The translations under genes and the position numbers were made by a program. A stretch of DNA of 61,733 nt from contig WELA01002258.1 in assembly GCA_009602735.1 (NCBI GenBank), positions 574,594-636,326 of the forward strand, given 5' to 3'. Below are positions 34,975-46,246 of this stretch, in pieces; the stretch's first letter is position 1, and each line of letters starts with the position of its first letter. The stretch is from Mesotaenium endlicherianum. Taxonomy: Eukaryota > Streptophyta > Zygnematophyceae > Zygnematales > Mesotaeniaceae. The notes under the pieces are model-generated. The model ran no database searches and was not told the DNA's origin. It was given only the letters and a program-made list of their open reading frames with translations.

Positions 34975-36808
34975 TGCAAAATCTCACACCCACATACACA
35001 CCCCAGCATACAAAGAGAGAACAAGTGCGTGAGAGAGAAAGAGAGCACACCTGTGATTGGAAGCCTCGCCGTGGAGGGGCATGGGGTAGAGCACACGCGC
35101 AGCCGACGGGTCCCACACGCGCACTGCACAGCAAGCCAGCCATCCGCGTGCCGACACCTGTCAGCTGCTGTTTCTGCCAGGCATCTTCCCTTCTGTCTCT
35201 CACCCTCCGCGACTCCTCCAGCAGACCACAAACTATTTCATCAGGAAAGTCCTGTTGCATTCCCTTTCCACACTTACTGGCACCAAGGAAGGAATGATCG
35301 AGGGAAGGGGGAAATAGGGAAGGGCAAGGGAGAAGGGAGGGGGGGGGAAGGGGGGGGTGAGGGAGAGGAAAAGGAAGGTGGGAAAGAGGTAAAGAGCTTG
35401 CAAGTGGGGCGCACGATTGGATGCAGACACAACACAAGAGTACAGCAACAGGAATGTACAACAAACCCGCAACAACCACGAATGAACACACAGATGAGAA
35501 CGATGTGGGATGCAGGCGTCAGGGGCGTCGAAGAAGCCAAGGAGCCCAAAGAGGAAACGAAGAGGAGCAAGAGGGAGGGAGGAGGAGGAGATGAAGAGGG
35601 TGTTTGGAGAGGAGGAAGGGGGGGCGGAGTGAAGGAAGAAGAGGAGGAGGAGGAGGAGGTGGAGGAGGTGGAGAGGGCAGGAGGAGGAGGAGGAGAGGGG
35701 CGGGAGGGGGAGGAGGAGATGGGGAAGGGGTAGGAGGAGGTGTGTGTGTGTCGGGCGCGAAGGGGGGAAGGCGCGCACGCACCGCGCTTGGTGCCCTGCA
35801 CCACGCACAGCAGGTTGTGGAGGGGGTCGTAGTGCGCGCTGGAGCGCGACCCGTTCACACTCATCCACAGGTTGATGCTTGCCACGCGGACCCCGTCCAC
35901 GAACGCGGGCTGAACGAGAGAGAGGAAGAGGCAGGGAGGAGAGAAAGCAGGAGCAAGAAGAGGGAGGGAGGGGGGAAAAGGGGGGGAGCGGGGAAGGAAT
36001 GGAGGGTGAGGAGGACGGGGAGGGTGGAGGAGGAGGGGGAGCGAGAGAGGGGGAGAGGAGGGGGAAAGACAGAGGCAGAGAGGGAGGGAGCGGACGAGGG
36101 AGGGAGGGAGAGAGGCAGAATGGGGAGAGCGAGGACGGGAGGGACAAAGGAAGATAACAGGGGAGGGGGTAAAGGGGGAGGGAGGGCTTTGTTAGATTGA
36201 TAAAAGATGCCGTTCCCACTTGCAACATGCAGAACAGCAGCAGGCTGATGTCTCTGAGGCTCTAAATCAACAAGCCAAGATGCGCAAGGACTGGCACCCG
36301 CAGCCACTGGGTTCAGTCGAAACAGACCAGGTAATGACTTCAGCCCACGTACGCCCATCCGATGAACTTAGTACTGCTACGCAAGCATGTCGGCCTAGAT
36401 AGGACTTAGGTCTAGGATTTTGGGTCTGGGCTTTGAGGTTGAGAGTTAGGGCGAGATTGTGAGATGAGATGAAACAGACATAGGAGAGCTAGCGGCGCCA
36501 AGCATCTTGCGACCAACGTGGAGACCTCCCGAAGCGTGCAGCATGAATCTCACGAACCACCTTGTGGTGCTGGATGGTGTCACTGCTCCCCTATGGTCTC
36601 TTGCGTGCACAAAAGCCTCGCCGAAAGTCATATGCATATACATAAAGATTCATATCATTTAGTCAGTCAAGATCCACAATTTCAGATGCGTTCCACTCTT
36701 AGAAAACTCAAACATCACGGACGCACGTAGAAACAAACTACACTACATACACAGGATAAAACATTCACTTGCAGTTCCGTACTTATGCCAACACACGTAT
36801 GACTCTCT

Positions 36809-36859
<51 letters not shown>

Positions 36860-37046
36860 CGCGCGCATGGGTGTGAGTGGGTTTGTAAGATGTGCACGTG
36901 TTAAGAGCCAGGGATGCAGCAAAGATAGGAAGGGGTCCTATGGCAACATGTGCCCTCTGCAACATGTCCAGTGGTTACGACGGCCACGTGTGATTGATCA
37001 CACGCATCACCCTATGCCCTGGCCCATGAACCCACGCGCTCGCGCA

Positions 37047-37079
<33 letters not shown>

Positions 37080-40000
37080 TGACCCACCCATATCCACAGA
37101 CCCACACAGATCCACACACAGTACTCACCCACGCGCGCTGGGTGAGAAAAAAAATTTCACTTCCAGAGGCATCCAGGAAAGAATTGATGGCAAAGCCAGC
37201 CACTGGGGCCAAGGAAAAGGGGGATCTGTGGGGGGTGCTGAGAGGGGGGNNNNNNNNNNNNNNNNNNNNNNNNNNNNNNNNNNNNNNNNNNNNNNNNNNN
37301 NNNNNNNNNNNNNNNNNNNNNNNNNNNNNNNNNNNNNNNNNNNNNNNNNNNNNNNNNNNNNNNNNNNNNNNNNNNNNNNNNNNNNNNNNNNNNNNNNNNN
37401 NNNNNNNNNNNNNNNNNNNNNNNNNNNNNNNNNNNNNNNNNNNNNNNNNNNNNNNNNNNNNNNNNNNNNNNNNNNNNNNNNNNNNNNNNNNNNNNNNNNN
37501 NNNNNNNNNNNNNNNNNNNNNNNNNNNNNNNNNNNNNNNNNNNNNNNNNNNNNNNNNNNNNNNNNNNNNNNNNNNNNNNNNNNNNNNNNNNNNNNNNNNN
37601 NNNNNNNNNNNNNNNNNNNNNNNNNNNNNNNNNNNNNNNNNNNNNNNNNNNNNNNNNNNNNNNNNNNNNNNNNNNNNNNNNNNNGGGGGGCGGGGGGGGC
37701 AGGGTGACAAAACAGGCTGCTGCGCGCATGGCAACGTTTGGAAGCACAAGCGGGTGACACGTACGGTGGCGATGTCTTGCATCAAGCTGCGGAGGGGTGC
37801 CACCTGGCTGCTCTCCCTCTCAAAGATGGGCGCCTGCAGCAACACGGCCGGCAGAGTTGCCAATCTCTGACAGTGGTCCTCCCTTGGATGAGATGCAATT
37901 GCTGCTAGCAGGACAGCGTGCGATCGCTTTCTCAATCAGGGCAGCGGGCGATTGCTTTCTTGATCAGGGCAGCGCGCGATGGCTCCCTTCCTCAAGCAGG
38001 ACAACCTGCGGTTGCTTGCTCAAGCAGGGGAGCCGTGTCCGGTTGCATTCCCAAGAGAAGCCATGGGGAAGATTGCAAAGCCGCGTACCTACCTGGTCAC
38101 GTGTTGCCTGGTGCAAGTAGAGTACGAGACACACCCGCAGAAGTGCACGGCACTGACGAAGTCCGCACCTACTACTTACGTGCGTTGAATAAATTGGAGG
38201 GGCGGAAGACTAGAAGTTCATGTCGTGTATGCCAAGCTGTCGTAGTCGTCAGCCGCGCAAGAGCAGGGGTTACCCAAGAACACGTGGGCAGAGAGACCGG
38301 CCCCTCACCTGTGCCAAGTAGAGCTGCGGGGAGGAGGAGGCAGAGCGAGGGCTCCCCCCCTCCTCTCCCTCTCCCCCATTTGCCACACGCACCTCTCCCG
38401 CCTGCTTCATTTTGCCCACAGTGACTGCCACCTGTCCTTGCTTCTCGATGCTTGCCAGCTGCCCTCGTCGTTCGGCAACTGCCACCTGTCCTCGTTGCTC
38501 AGCTTGGCCAGCAGGCCAGCTGGCATAGCCTGGTGCCATGAGGTCAGCGCTGGCTTGGGAGGTGGGGAGGGGGGCGTCGATCACCGCCTCCTCCTCCTCC
38601 TGAGGGTGACACGTGGCGCTCCGGGACGCCGTCAGGTTCTGCCGGGCAATCTCGAGAACATCCCCAAAAGTTCCTCCCATCTGCCCCCCCCCAAAGAAAA
38701 CATGGAAACAGCCGTCAATTTCACGGCCTTGCGATGTTTGAAAGAATCATGCAAAATGTTTTTTAATTTAAGAAAAGGAACGGGAAAATCGAGCAGTGAC
38801 TTGTTGTGACGAGGTTCCACTCACTACAGAACCATGTGAAAAGGTGTAAAGAAAAGAATGAACAAATGACCTGGCACGAGCACCGTTCAGTCCCAGCGGC
38901 TTCTCCCTTCCAAAAGAAGAGAGGACAGAAAGAGGAGAGAGGATCTTGACTCAAGATCTGGTCAGTCCTGACGAGCCTGCCTCTTTCAGGAGAAAGATGG
39001 AGCAATGAGAAGAAAGAAGCACCCGACGACATGTTACACCGCTTCTGCTGGGGCATCCCAAGGAGGAAAGCTTTCGCGTTTCACATACTCGTGCGCTCAT
39101 GAGAAATATGCCCTGATGACGCGTTTGCAAATTGCACTTTTGTGTAGGTATCCATCTAACAGCCAATTGAGCAACTATCAGCATGTTTGCTCAACTACAT
39201 ATCCGTACCCATGCGCATTGGGCATGTCAAGACGCACACGACCCACCCGCACACAAACCCGCGCTCATACGGACATACATACACGTATATATGCTTGTGT
39301 AAGTTTGTATGTACACACATGTGCGTGTGCTGCTGATGGAATCGAAAGGATCAAAAGCACCACAATTGGAGGGTCGCCTTTCATCACAATCACAACAGGC
39401 ACTCAATTCTGGATTCATTGAGCAAAACAACAAAAAGAGAAAGGCATGGAGAGCGTGCCAGGTGGCCCGCGTTAAGAAAAAGACAGGAGGCATGGAGAGT
39501 GTGCCATGTGACATCAGCTTCGACAGATGCCCACCCGCTCATGGCTGCCAATGGCACCATAAAAGGCACCCCCCTTGTCAGAGGCCATCACCTGCACACT
39601 TGCATGACCCGCCAGGTCCTGCATGCACCCTCCCCAGAGCGCCCTGTCCTGTTAGCACGCATTCAGGGCCATACTTACCTCTTGGATGGTTTGATGCTCA
39701 CTGTTGATTCGAAGTAATACATCTTGAAGGTAGTATGCGTTTCGGACTCTACATGCAAGAAGCTGGTTAGTTCGTAACATTAGTGAACATGTTATTATTG
39801 AATATGATAAAATTTTGTGGAATTCGGGGCCAAATGTACGATTAACGTGGGTTTGCTGGTATATATGATTTAAAATGATAATATCGGATGCATTCAAACA
39901 TTCAGGTTATGCACAACAAAGCCGGCTTCTCGTTATTGTTAATGTTATTATTGTTGTCGTTTTTGTTTTTGTTCGTGTTTCTTGGTCTACCTCGGACCTA

Positions 40001-40897
40001 TCCGGCTTCCAATACACCCTTGACCTTACACTTTCTTTTCCTTCAAACCAGTCGCCTGTGCTGTTGACGATCTCATCTCATGGGATGCATCTTACAGTGA
40101 ATCCTCAGCTGCACTCCATATGAATCAAGTAGTGATATACCATGGTTAACTGAAGAGGGAAGGGACCTGAAGGTAGTGAATGCCGGTTGACGCAGGAGTC
40201 CAAGCCTTGAGTGCAGGCCAGTCCTCCACAGCACCTCTCACCACCTGCATGCTCATAAGTCAATTGAACAGAATATTTGAATAAAATTAAATGAAAAAAG
40301 GAAGAAATTAGTGAATGTATCTAGTGAAGATAATGAAGAGTAAAATGAGAATGAAGAAAGGGAACAAGAGTAGACGCAGCAGCACGTGCACATGTGTGGT
40401 AACGTCTACTCCCTTACCAAGCGTCAACTGGCTGACTGTGAAGTGCAGATGACATGCAACTAGCAGGAGAAGCACAGTGACAAATTGCTTCACATGCGTT
40501 TCACCAGCAGCTTGCAATTCGCCCACTCTCAATGCAGCTGCTTTGTTCACGCTCAAAAATATTGTGAAAGGGCCATGCAGTGCGTAAGAACAGATTATAT
40601 GACAAGTTCAATGCCAACAGAACCAGTGTTCTCCTGTGTTCCACCTAGAAAGTAGGCTGCTTAAGGAAGTGTTTCAGAGTGCAGGCTTCTTCTTGTTGCA
40701 AAATTTGTCACTGCTAGCGATGGTACCTCTAATGGGGAAAGGAGCCAGGCATGCTCTTCAGAAGTAGCTCCAGAGAGATTTACAAGGATTGTTTGCAAAT
40801 ATGAAAAACTTACCACGGGAAGATTTGCATTCTCAAATTTTGATGCAAATTCGTGTCTTGACGGAATAGTGGACAGCTCCACTATATCCCAAGCCAT
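28017..40897 (-). CDS. JMJ31: JmjC-domain oxygenase, JMJ31-like (13 exons, one join unresolved)
   Basis: A predicted Fe(II)/2-oxoglutarate dioxygenase, probably acting on protein or RNA in the nucleus or cytosol. Exons in order: 40897-40814, 40244-40167, 39762-39679, 39591-39535, 38680-38309, 37833-37765, 35909-35783, 35123-35051, 34538-34422, 33545-33426, 31436-30084, 28937-28825, 28365-28017. All have GT-AG borders, and phases agree except across 33426/31436, where one or more bases or a small exon are missing. Conserved blocks: WDIVELSTIPS start, GAVEDWPAL, FYGAIGSHER, INLWMSVNGSRSSAHYDPLHNLLCVV (iron-binding HxD), WDPSAARVLYPMPLHGEASNH, RAGDALFLPEGW, then WHQVDSAGVSMAVNFWW (distal His). 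The C-terminal helical part (LSPAELRRVLLAMA, FPRSAEALVL, FYEKFYSAFEDQ) follows a roughly 430-codon Ala/Glu-rich insertion. Exon 3 and the last codons are the least certain. The 435-base gap lies in intron 6. Confidence 0.85.
29985..31436 (-). other. Large low-complexity exon of the JMJ31-like gene
   Basis: The minus strand is open for over 480 codons and is extremely rich in Ala, Glu, Gln and Gly. The first part after the acceptor at 31437-31438 (ERMLAAIQPYSW) and the last part (LVALSPAELRRVLLAMA, donor GTACGT at 30083) look conserved; the middle is repeat-driven (GCN/GAG runs). Reading past the donor gives the unspliced tail to 29985. Usual family members have a much shorter linker here. The mirrored long plus-strand frames are shadows. 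Confidence 0.7.
32080..32180. repeat. Tandem 8-bp repeat (TTGCAAAG / TTGCACAG)
   Basis: About a dozen degenerate copies of an 8-base unit, changing gradually from TTGCAAAG to TTGCACAG and TTGCGAGG, in an intron of the JMJ31-like gene. Confidence 0.85.
32704..32858. repeat. (CA)n microsatellite
   Basis: Over 150 bases of CA repeats with a central CG-alternating patch (32735-32755), an alternating purine-pyrimidine tract able to form Z-DNA. Intronic. Confidence 0.97.
33080..33400. repeat. (AGT)n / (AGG)n triplet-repeat tract
   Basis: CAG, then AGT/AAT triplets, then GTAGTAGT, then GGA runs, intronic and just downstream (in minus sense) of the exon at 33426-33545. The minus-strand open frame through it (Ser/Tyr/Leu homopolymers) is a repeat artefact. 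Confidence 0.93.
34800..34985. repeat. (GT)n and (CA)n/(CG)n microsatellites
   Basis: GT-rich tract at 34805-34890 and a CA tract running into CGCGCG at 34940-34976, in an intron of the JMJ31-like gene. Confidence 0.93.
35290..36190. repeat. Purine-rich (GGA/GGGAG)n low-complexity tracts
   Basis: Two long polypurine stretches (35290-35390 and 35580-35735, then 35915-36185) flank the catalytic HxD exon at 35783-35909. They are strand-asymmetric and could form triplexes. Long antisense frames here (Pro/Ser/Leu) are artefacts. Confidence 0.9.
36811..36867. repeat. (GT)n(GC)n microsatellite
   Basis: GT run followed by GCGCGC. A CA run of the same kind lies at 37044-37078 in the same intron. Confidence 0.95.
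37250..37684. other. Assembly gap (435 N)
   Basis: Run of N bounded by G homopolymers on both sides. It lies in the intron between exons 37765-37833 and 35783-35909 of the JMJ31-like gene. Phase agreement of these exons suggests no coding exon is hidden. Confidence 0.99.
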
Positions 40898-41546
40898 CTA
40901 TGGAACTCAGCGAGACGCAGAAGATCCCCAGAAGAGGGGCCAGTTGGTATTAATATGTTACATGTTATTATAATAAACGAAGTTGGTTTTTATAACAAGT
41001 GTCATCGGAGCATTAGGTAAGTCTTTGTCCGACATGAGATACACGAAGTTACGGCAAGAGAGGCAACTTATAGGCCATGCGGACGTTGAGCGCAAAGTTG
41101 CTTTTTGTGCAATTCTCACATACAACTATAACCTGCAGAAATATGATTGTAGAAGAAGGCCATCTTGCTGGAGAGGCATCCTCTTTCGCATTCATGACAC
41201 TAGACTGTGTGCCTGAAGTATCACTGACACTTTACACGTCTCATCTGCTCACGTTGACGTCGAACTATCTCGATCGAGAAACCGTACGTCACGCTGGATT
41301 TCTATATCGTGCAAAGTGCGCATGCAACATAACAAACCGACGTTACAAATTTGCATGCCTTCCATTTGGAGTGGCGTGTTAAGGCGAATAGTGGGAGAAG
41401 TTCCCCTGCTCTGGCATCTTCTGGCGTAGTGTAGTTGTACAATGAGAAACACACGGTGAATACACTCAATGGAGCAAGCCTGTGACTTCTTAGCTCCGGT
41501 TTAAGGAGCCCACAGTGAGGGTCCTCCGGTGCACTTGACCTAAGAA
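40898..41546. promoter_or_regulatory. Shared divergent promoter of the JMJ31-like gene and PRP38
   Basis: 649 bases separate two start codons on opposite strands. No repeat or other gene lies between them, so this stretch must hold both 5' untranslated regions and both promoters. An AT-rich 'ttatataataaac'-like patch lies near 40962-40980. I cannot point to a certain TATA box. Confidence 0.6.
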
Positions 41547-44540
41547 ATGGCCAACCGTACAGATCCAGCAGCCAGGACTGTCCATGGGACCAATCCTCAG
41601 AACTTGGTTGAGAAGATCCTGAGGTCCAAAATTTATCAGAATACCTACTGGAAGGAGCAATGTTTTGGTTTGACTGGTGAGGCAATCTTGACTGCATATA
41701 CTCTAGCCCCGAGCCATTGGGATTTCTTAGAGACTGCTACATTAACTTCAGATGATGGATTGTTTTGTGCGTGTTATGAATCTACTCACACTTGACTCTT
41801 CCTTTGCTACTTAGGTGACGAATACTTCTGTTGGCCTAATCCAGGATACTCAAAATCTCCTGTTCCATAAGCCCCTCGGTCATACCCTCTCATTATGCCG
41901 TTCCTTTGTCTCATGAAATGGTACCAAGTAGCCAAAAGACACAAAATAGGACTCAGTATTTAATGGTCAATCTGATGTACATGTGTCGGGTATGAATGAG
42001 TGTCACTACGCACAAGAGGGGTTTTCTTAGCCCCATGGTAAAGACGCAGGTTCACAAAGTATCACAAGGTTTTCCCGCGAAATGTATTTCCTGCAGATAA
42101 TTCTTCTTCTCTGCTGCAGCTTGGTGAATGATAGCTAGGTAGCAATACTAAGCAGCATCATTCTCCACCCTTCCCGTCTACCCCCTGCCCCCCTTATCAG
42201 GATTGTCACAGCTTCAGGGTTTTCTAAATTGGGACACAACCCTGACTTAGCTGCCCATCTGTCCCCCTTGTCCCCTCATCAGGCTTCTCTCGGGCCTAGA
42301 GTATCAAATACGACACAGTCCTGGCTCAGCTGGTGCTAGTGGTTTATGCTTTAGTGAGAGGTAGGGCCCAGGACTAGAAGAAGAGGCAAAGCAACGTGCT
42401 TGACGAGACATAGTGGAGCTTTCTGGCAGATTATTTCGCTCCGTGCATGTTTGGCACGTGTCTGGGCTGAACTTCCACACACCACACCCACGCACCATCG
42501 TCAAGTGGACAGCCTCTCTGCTGGCCTGCCAAAATTCAAGAGCTTATGTGGAACTCTGGACATATGTTTCAAATCTTCAGCATATTCCTATCTTGTAATC
42601 TTTGGAAAGCTGACACATGTATGACAGACGTGAGCTCAGGAGAGGGCGCCAAAACGCATCTTGCGGATGACTTTTGCAAGCTCTTACTTCTGCTACAATA
42701 CTGTGATAGTTTTTATGCCATCCCCTGAACTTTGCATGGTTCCTTCACTTCACCTTACTCTAATTCAACGCATCAGTTCATTCATCCTGTTTTATTTTTT
42801 GACTTTTCTTTCTCACTTTTCTTTCTCGCTTTTCTTTCTCGCTTTTCTTTTGACGATGGGCGTGTCTAATGCAGCGGAAACGCTGGTGGACAAGGCCATG
42901 GAGCTGGACCACTTTGGCGGCACGTTCGGCGGCAACCGCAAGGCCACGCCCTTCATGTGCCTCACGCTCAAGATGCTGCAGATCCAGCCGGAGAAGGAGA
43001 TTGTGGTGGAGTTCATCAAGAACGAGGACTACAAGTGCGTATGGCTCTATACACATTCATGTGCTGCTCAGATTAATTGCTCGTATCATAACAATCGAGG
43101 ACTATAAGTGCGTCTGGGTGTACACATATTCATATGCTGTTCAAAGTATTTGCTTGTGCTGTCAAGAGCGTGGACAACGAGTGTGTCCAGCTGCCACCTG
43201 GCATGACGATGATGCTCCCTCCCCACACACGCCTGCCTCTCCTCCTGCATGATGATCTCAGCCTGGTGCGCCAGCGTGATGCTCCCCACACACATCTGGC
43301 TCCCCACATGCATCTGTGCCTCCTCCTGCATGATGCTTCTGGCACAATGCGAGCATGATGCTCCCTACATGCACCAAGAGCGAGGACTACGCGAGTGGGT
43401 GTACGCGCCACCTGGATCATGCTCCCTATGTGCATCATGCATGTGTCTCTCCTAGTGGCTTGCCGCTCCCTTGGTGGTTGTGGTTCGGTCTTGTGAGGGG
43501 GCTCTGCATTTGAGGACTGCCAGTGCCTGTCAGCTGCCTGACGCTCCCAACGCACGTCTCTGTCTCTCTCCCCCTCTCTCCTTTCTCCTTGTCCCCCCCC
43601 CCCCTTCCTCTTGGTGGTGGTGCTCCAGTCTTGAATGGGAGATGATGTGTGAGGGGCTTCGCATCACACAGTTTGCGTGCAGCTCACTCTGCGCAGCAGT
43701 TCGTGTTTCTGATCATAGTTTTGTGTAATTTTTTTCTTGATATGTGTGCCTCACGTCTGCACATGCAGGCGGAAGCACAAGTGAGCATGCATGTGCATGT
43801 GCGTATGGACACACGCATACACTGGGGCTCTCTCACATGCACACACTGGCACAACACACACACACACACACACTCTCCACGTCCACGCCTACCCTACGCC
43901 TCCAAAGCTGTTCATAGGTCTGCGTCTCTCCTCATGCGTGCCCGTGCTTCCGCTTTGCCTCACCCCATGCACATATCTGAGCATAGGCAAGGATCAATGG
44001 GCGGCGCGTACGCCCGCCCGTCTGCCCGGCCCCTTCTGCCCGCCCGTCTGCCCGCCCGTCTGCCCGGCCCCTTCTGCCCGCCTATCTGCTTCTGTGCCAC
44101 CGCAGGCACAGAAGCACTTCACTTCAGTCATAATCTGTCCTCGCGTGCATCTGCGTTGCGTAAATCACAAGTATCTCAACCACGGTCCACTTCGTATTGG
44201 TTCTACTTGTGTCGGCTTCGTTCACATCTCACTGTGTTGATGTCGTTCGATTCCGTTCCATTGGCTTACTGATGCGTGCAGGTATGTGCGCATCCTGGGG
44301 GCCTTCTACCTGCGCCTGGTGGGCAAGCCTCTGGACGTGTACCAGTACCTCGAGCCGCTCTACAACGACTACCGGAAGCTGCGCCGCAAGACGCCAGCTG
44401 GCAGTGCGTGCCCGCGCCACTTGCCCTGCTCATCCCCGTTCCCTCTGTCCCCCAGACCACTTGCGCCTCTGCCTGTGCCCCTGCGTCCGGCCCCATGTCT
44501 GCCCCTGTGGTATATGTGCCGGCACGCGGGCGCGCGCGCG

Positions 44541-44571
<31 letters not shown>

Positions 44572-46211
44572 TTGTGTTTGTTTGTGTGCTGCAATTGGAT
44601 GTGTCTATTAATAGGGTATTCAGTGTTGAGATCGCCCAGAACATGCGTGCGCATCATCATCCAGAAACGTGAGCGGACATGCACGTGTTGGTATGGGTGT
44701 GGGTGTAAGTGTGGGTGTGGGGGTGTGGGTGTGGCCACTGTGGCGTTGTTCTTTTTGGGCCTCTCATTTCCTTCTTCCTCCCTTCCTTCTTTCTCTCTTC
44801 CTTATTTCTAAGCTCCTTACATTCCTGCCTTTGAGCAGCCTTTGTGCTGAGCCACGTGGACGAGTTCATCGACGAGATTCTGACGACTGACTACTCGTGC
44901 GACATCTCGCTGCCCCGCATCCCCCGCCGGTAACATAGATACCCCTCCCACCCCCCCCCCCCCTCACGCACACAAACGCAAGACACACGTGCACGTTTGC
45001 CCTGCGCTTGATATGGCCATGGCCGAATGAAGTTGAGCGGTCTTGCAAGATATGGGAGTTGGTTTCTTACATACGTACTGACAGGGGACTACGAGAGCTG
45101 TAGTTATATTTATGTGTTATACATATGTGCTTATCATATAATAAGATGGATTCAAAATATGGCAACAGCTGGCATCTGCGTTGGGCTGCACCAGTCAGGA
45201 GCTTTGCAGCACAGGCTCCTCGATGCTCCTGAGAACTCCTATTTTTAAATTTGTGTTGCCTGAAAGTTTTTTTATATTTTTGCGGCGGGGAGCAGGGTCA
45301 GCGTTCCCGTATCAGAAGAAGGAATGAGGGGGGCGTTTTCTGTTGACTTCTGTTGACTAGTATGTCGTCAACTTCAAAGCTTCTCCGGCGTCCAGCTCAG
45401 CGTGTCGTAACTCCGGGCCGCTCTCGTCTTGACAGGTGGACGCTGGAGGACGCGCAACAGCTGGAGCCCAGGCGCAGCGCGCTGGAGGAGGATTTTGAGG
45501 AGGAGGAGGAGAAGGAGGAGGAGGCGGAGGAGGAGGAGGACGGGAAGGGCGGCGCAGACGCCATGGATATCGACAGGGTGAGTGTGTGCTGTTGTCGCTG
45601 CCGACCCCTCCGAATACTGACGACGCTCGCGCTCAGTGCCTGGCAGTGGAAAGGTGTGCACAGAGGACTCTGCCGACCTCTCCCATTAGCGACAATATCT
45701 GGTTGATGTCCAAGGCCTGGCGCGTGAAGACGGGGATCCACAGGGAACTGCGGATAGTCAGGAAACTCATTGAACTGCGTGCGGCGGGGCGAGGATGTCT
45801 CTGCGTCGCGGTTTCCCACCCGCTCCTGCTTGCGCTCCTGCTCCTGCTCTTACTGCTCCTGCTCCTCTCGGTGAGGCCTTCGTTTGCCTTGACCCGGCAG
45901 AACGCGTGTGCCGGGGAGGGGGGGCAGCAACGTGTTTCGGAGCTTGGGGTGTCGGGCTTGCTGCTCCTTGCCTGTAGATGTGGGGGCGCTGCAAGGCGCT
46001 TCAGCTATGGACCCTGACAAATCTCCTATGCTTCCCTTTCTCTCTCTCTTGTGGGTGTTTCCTCCAACTCTGCCTCTGCCTGCCTGCCTGCCTGTGATCT
46101 GTGGTGCTGGAGTGGTGGGAGCAGGCGCGGCCCCGCAGCCCAGGTGGCAGAGACAGAGATCGCGACAAGGACAGGGACAGGGACAGGGACAGAGAGAGGG
46201 ACAGGGACAGA

Positions 46212-46246
<35 letters not shown>

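Noticed and set aside
35029..36228. Several long frames on both strands
   Set aside because: They come from GGA/GGGAG polypurine tracts; the only supported coding piece is the exon 35783-35909.
37012..37935. Frames of up to 307 codons crossing the N run
   Set aside because: Most codons are N; only 37765-37833 is supported as an exon.
45586..46017. 143-codon plus-strand frame between PRP38 exons 5 and 6
   Set aside because: Intronic; joining exon 5 to 46125 keeps phase without it and it shows no conserved sequence.
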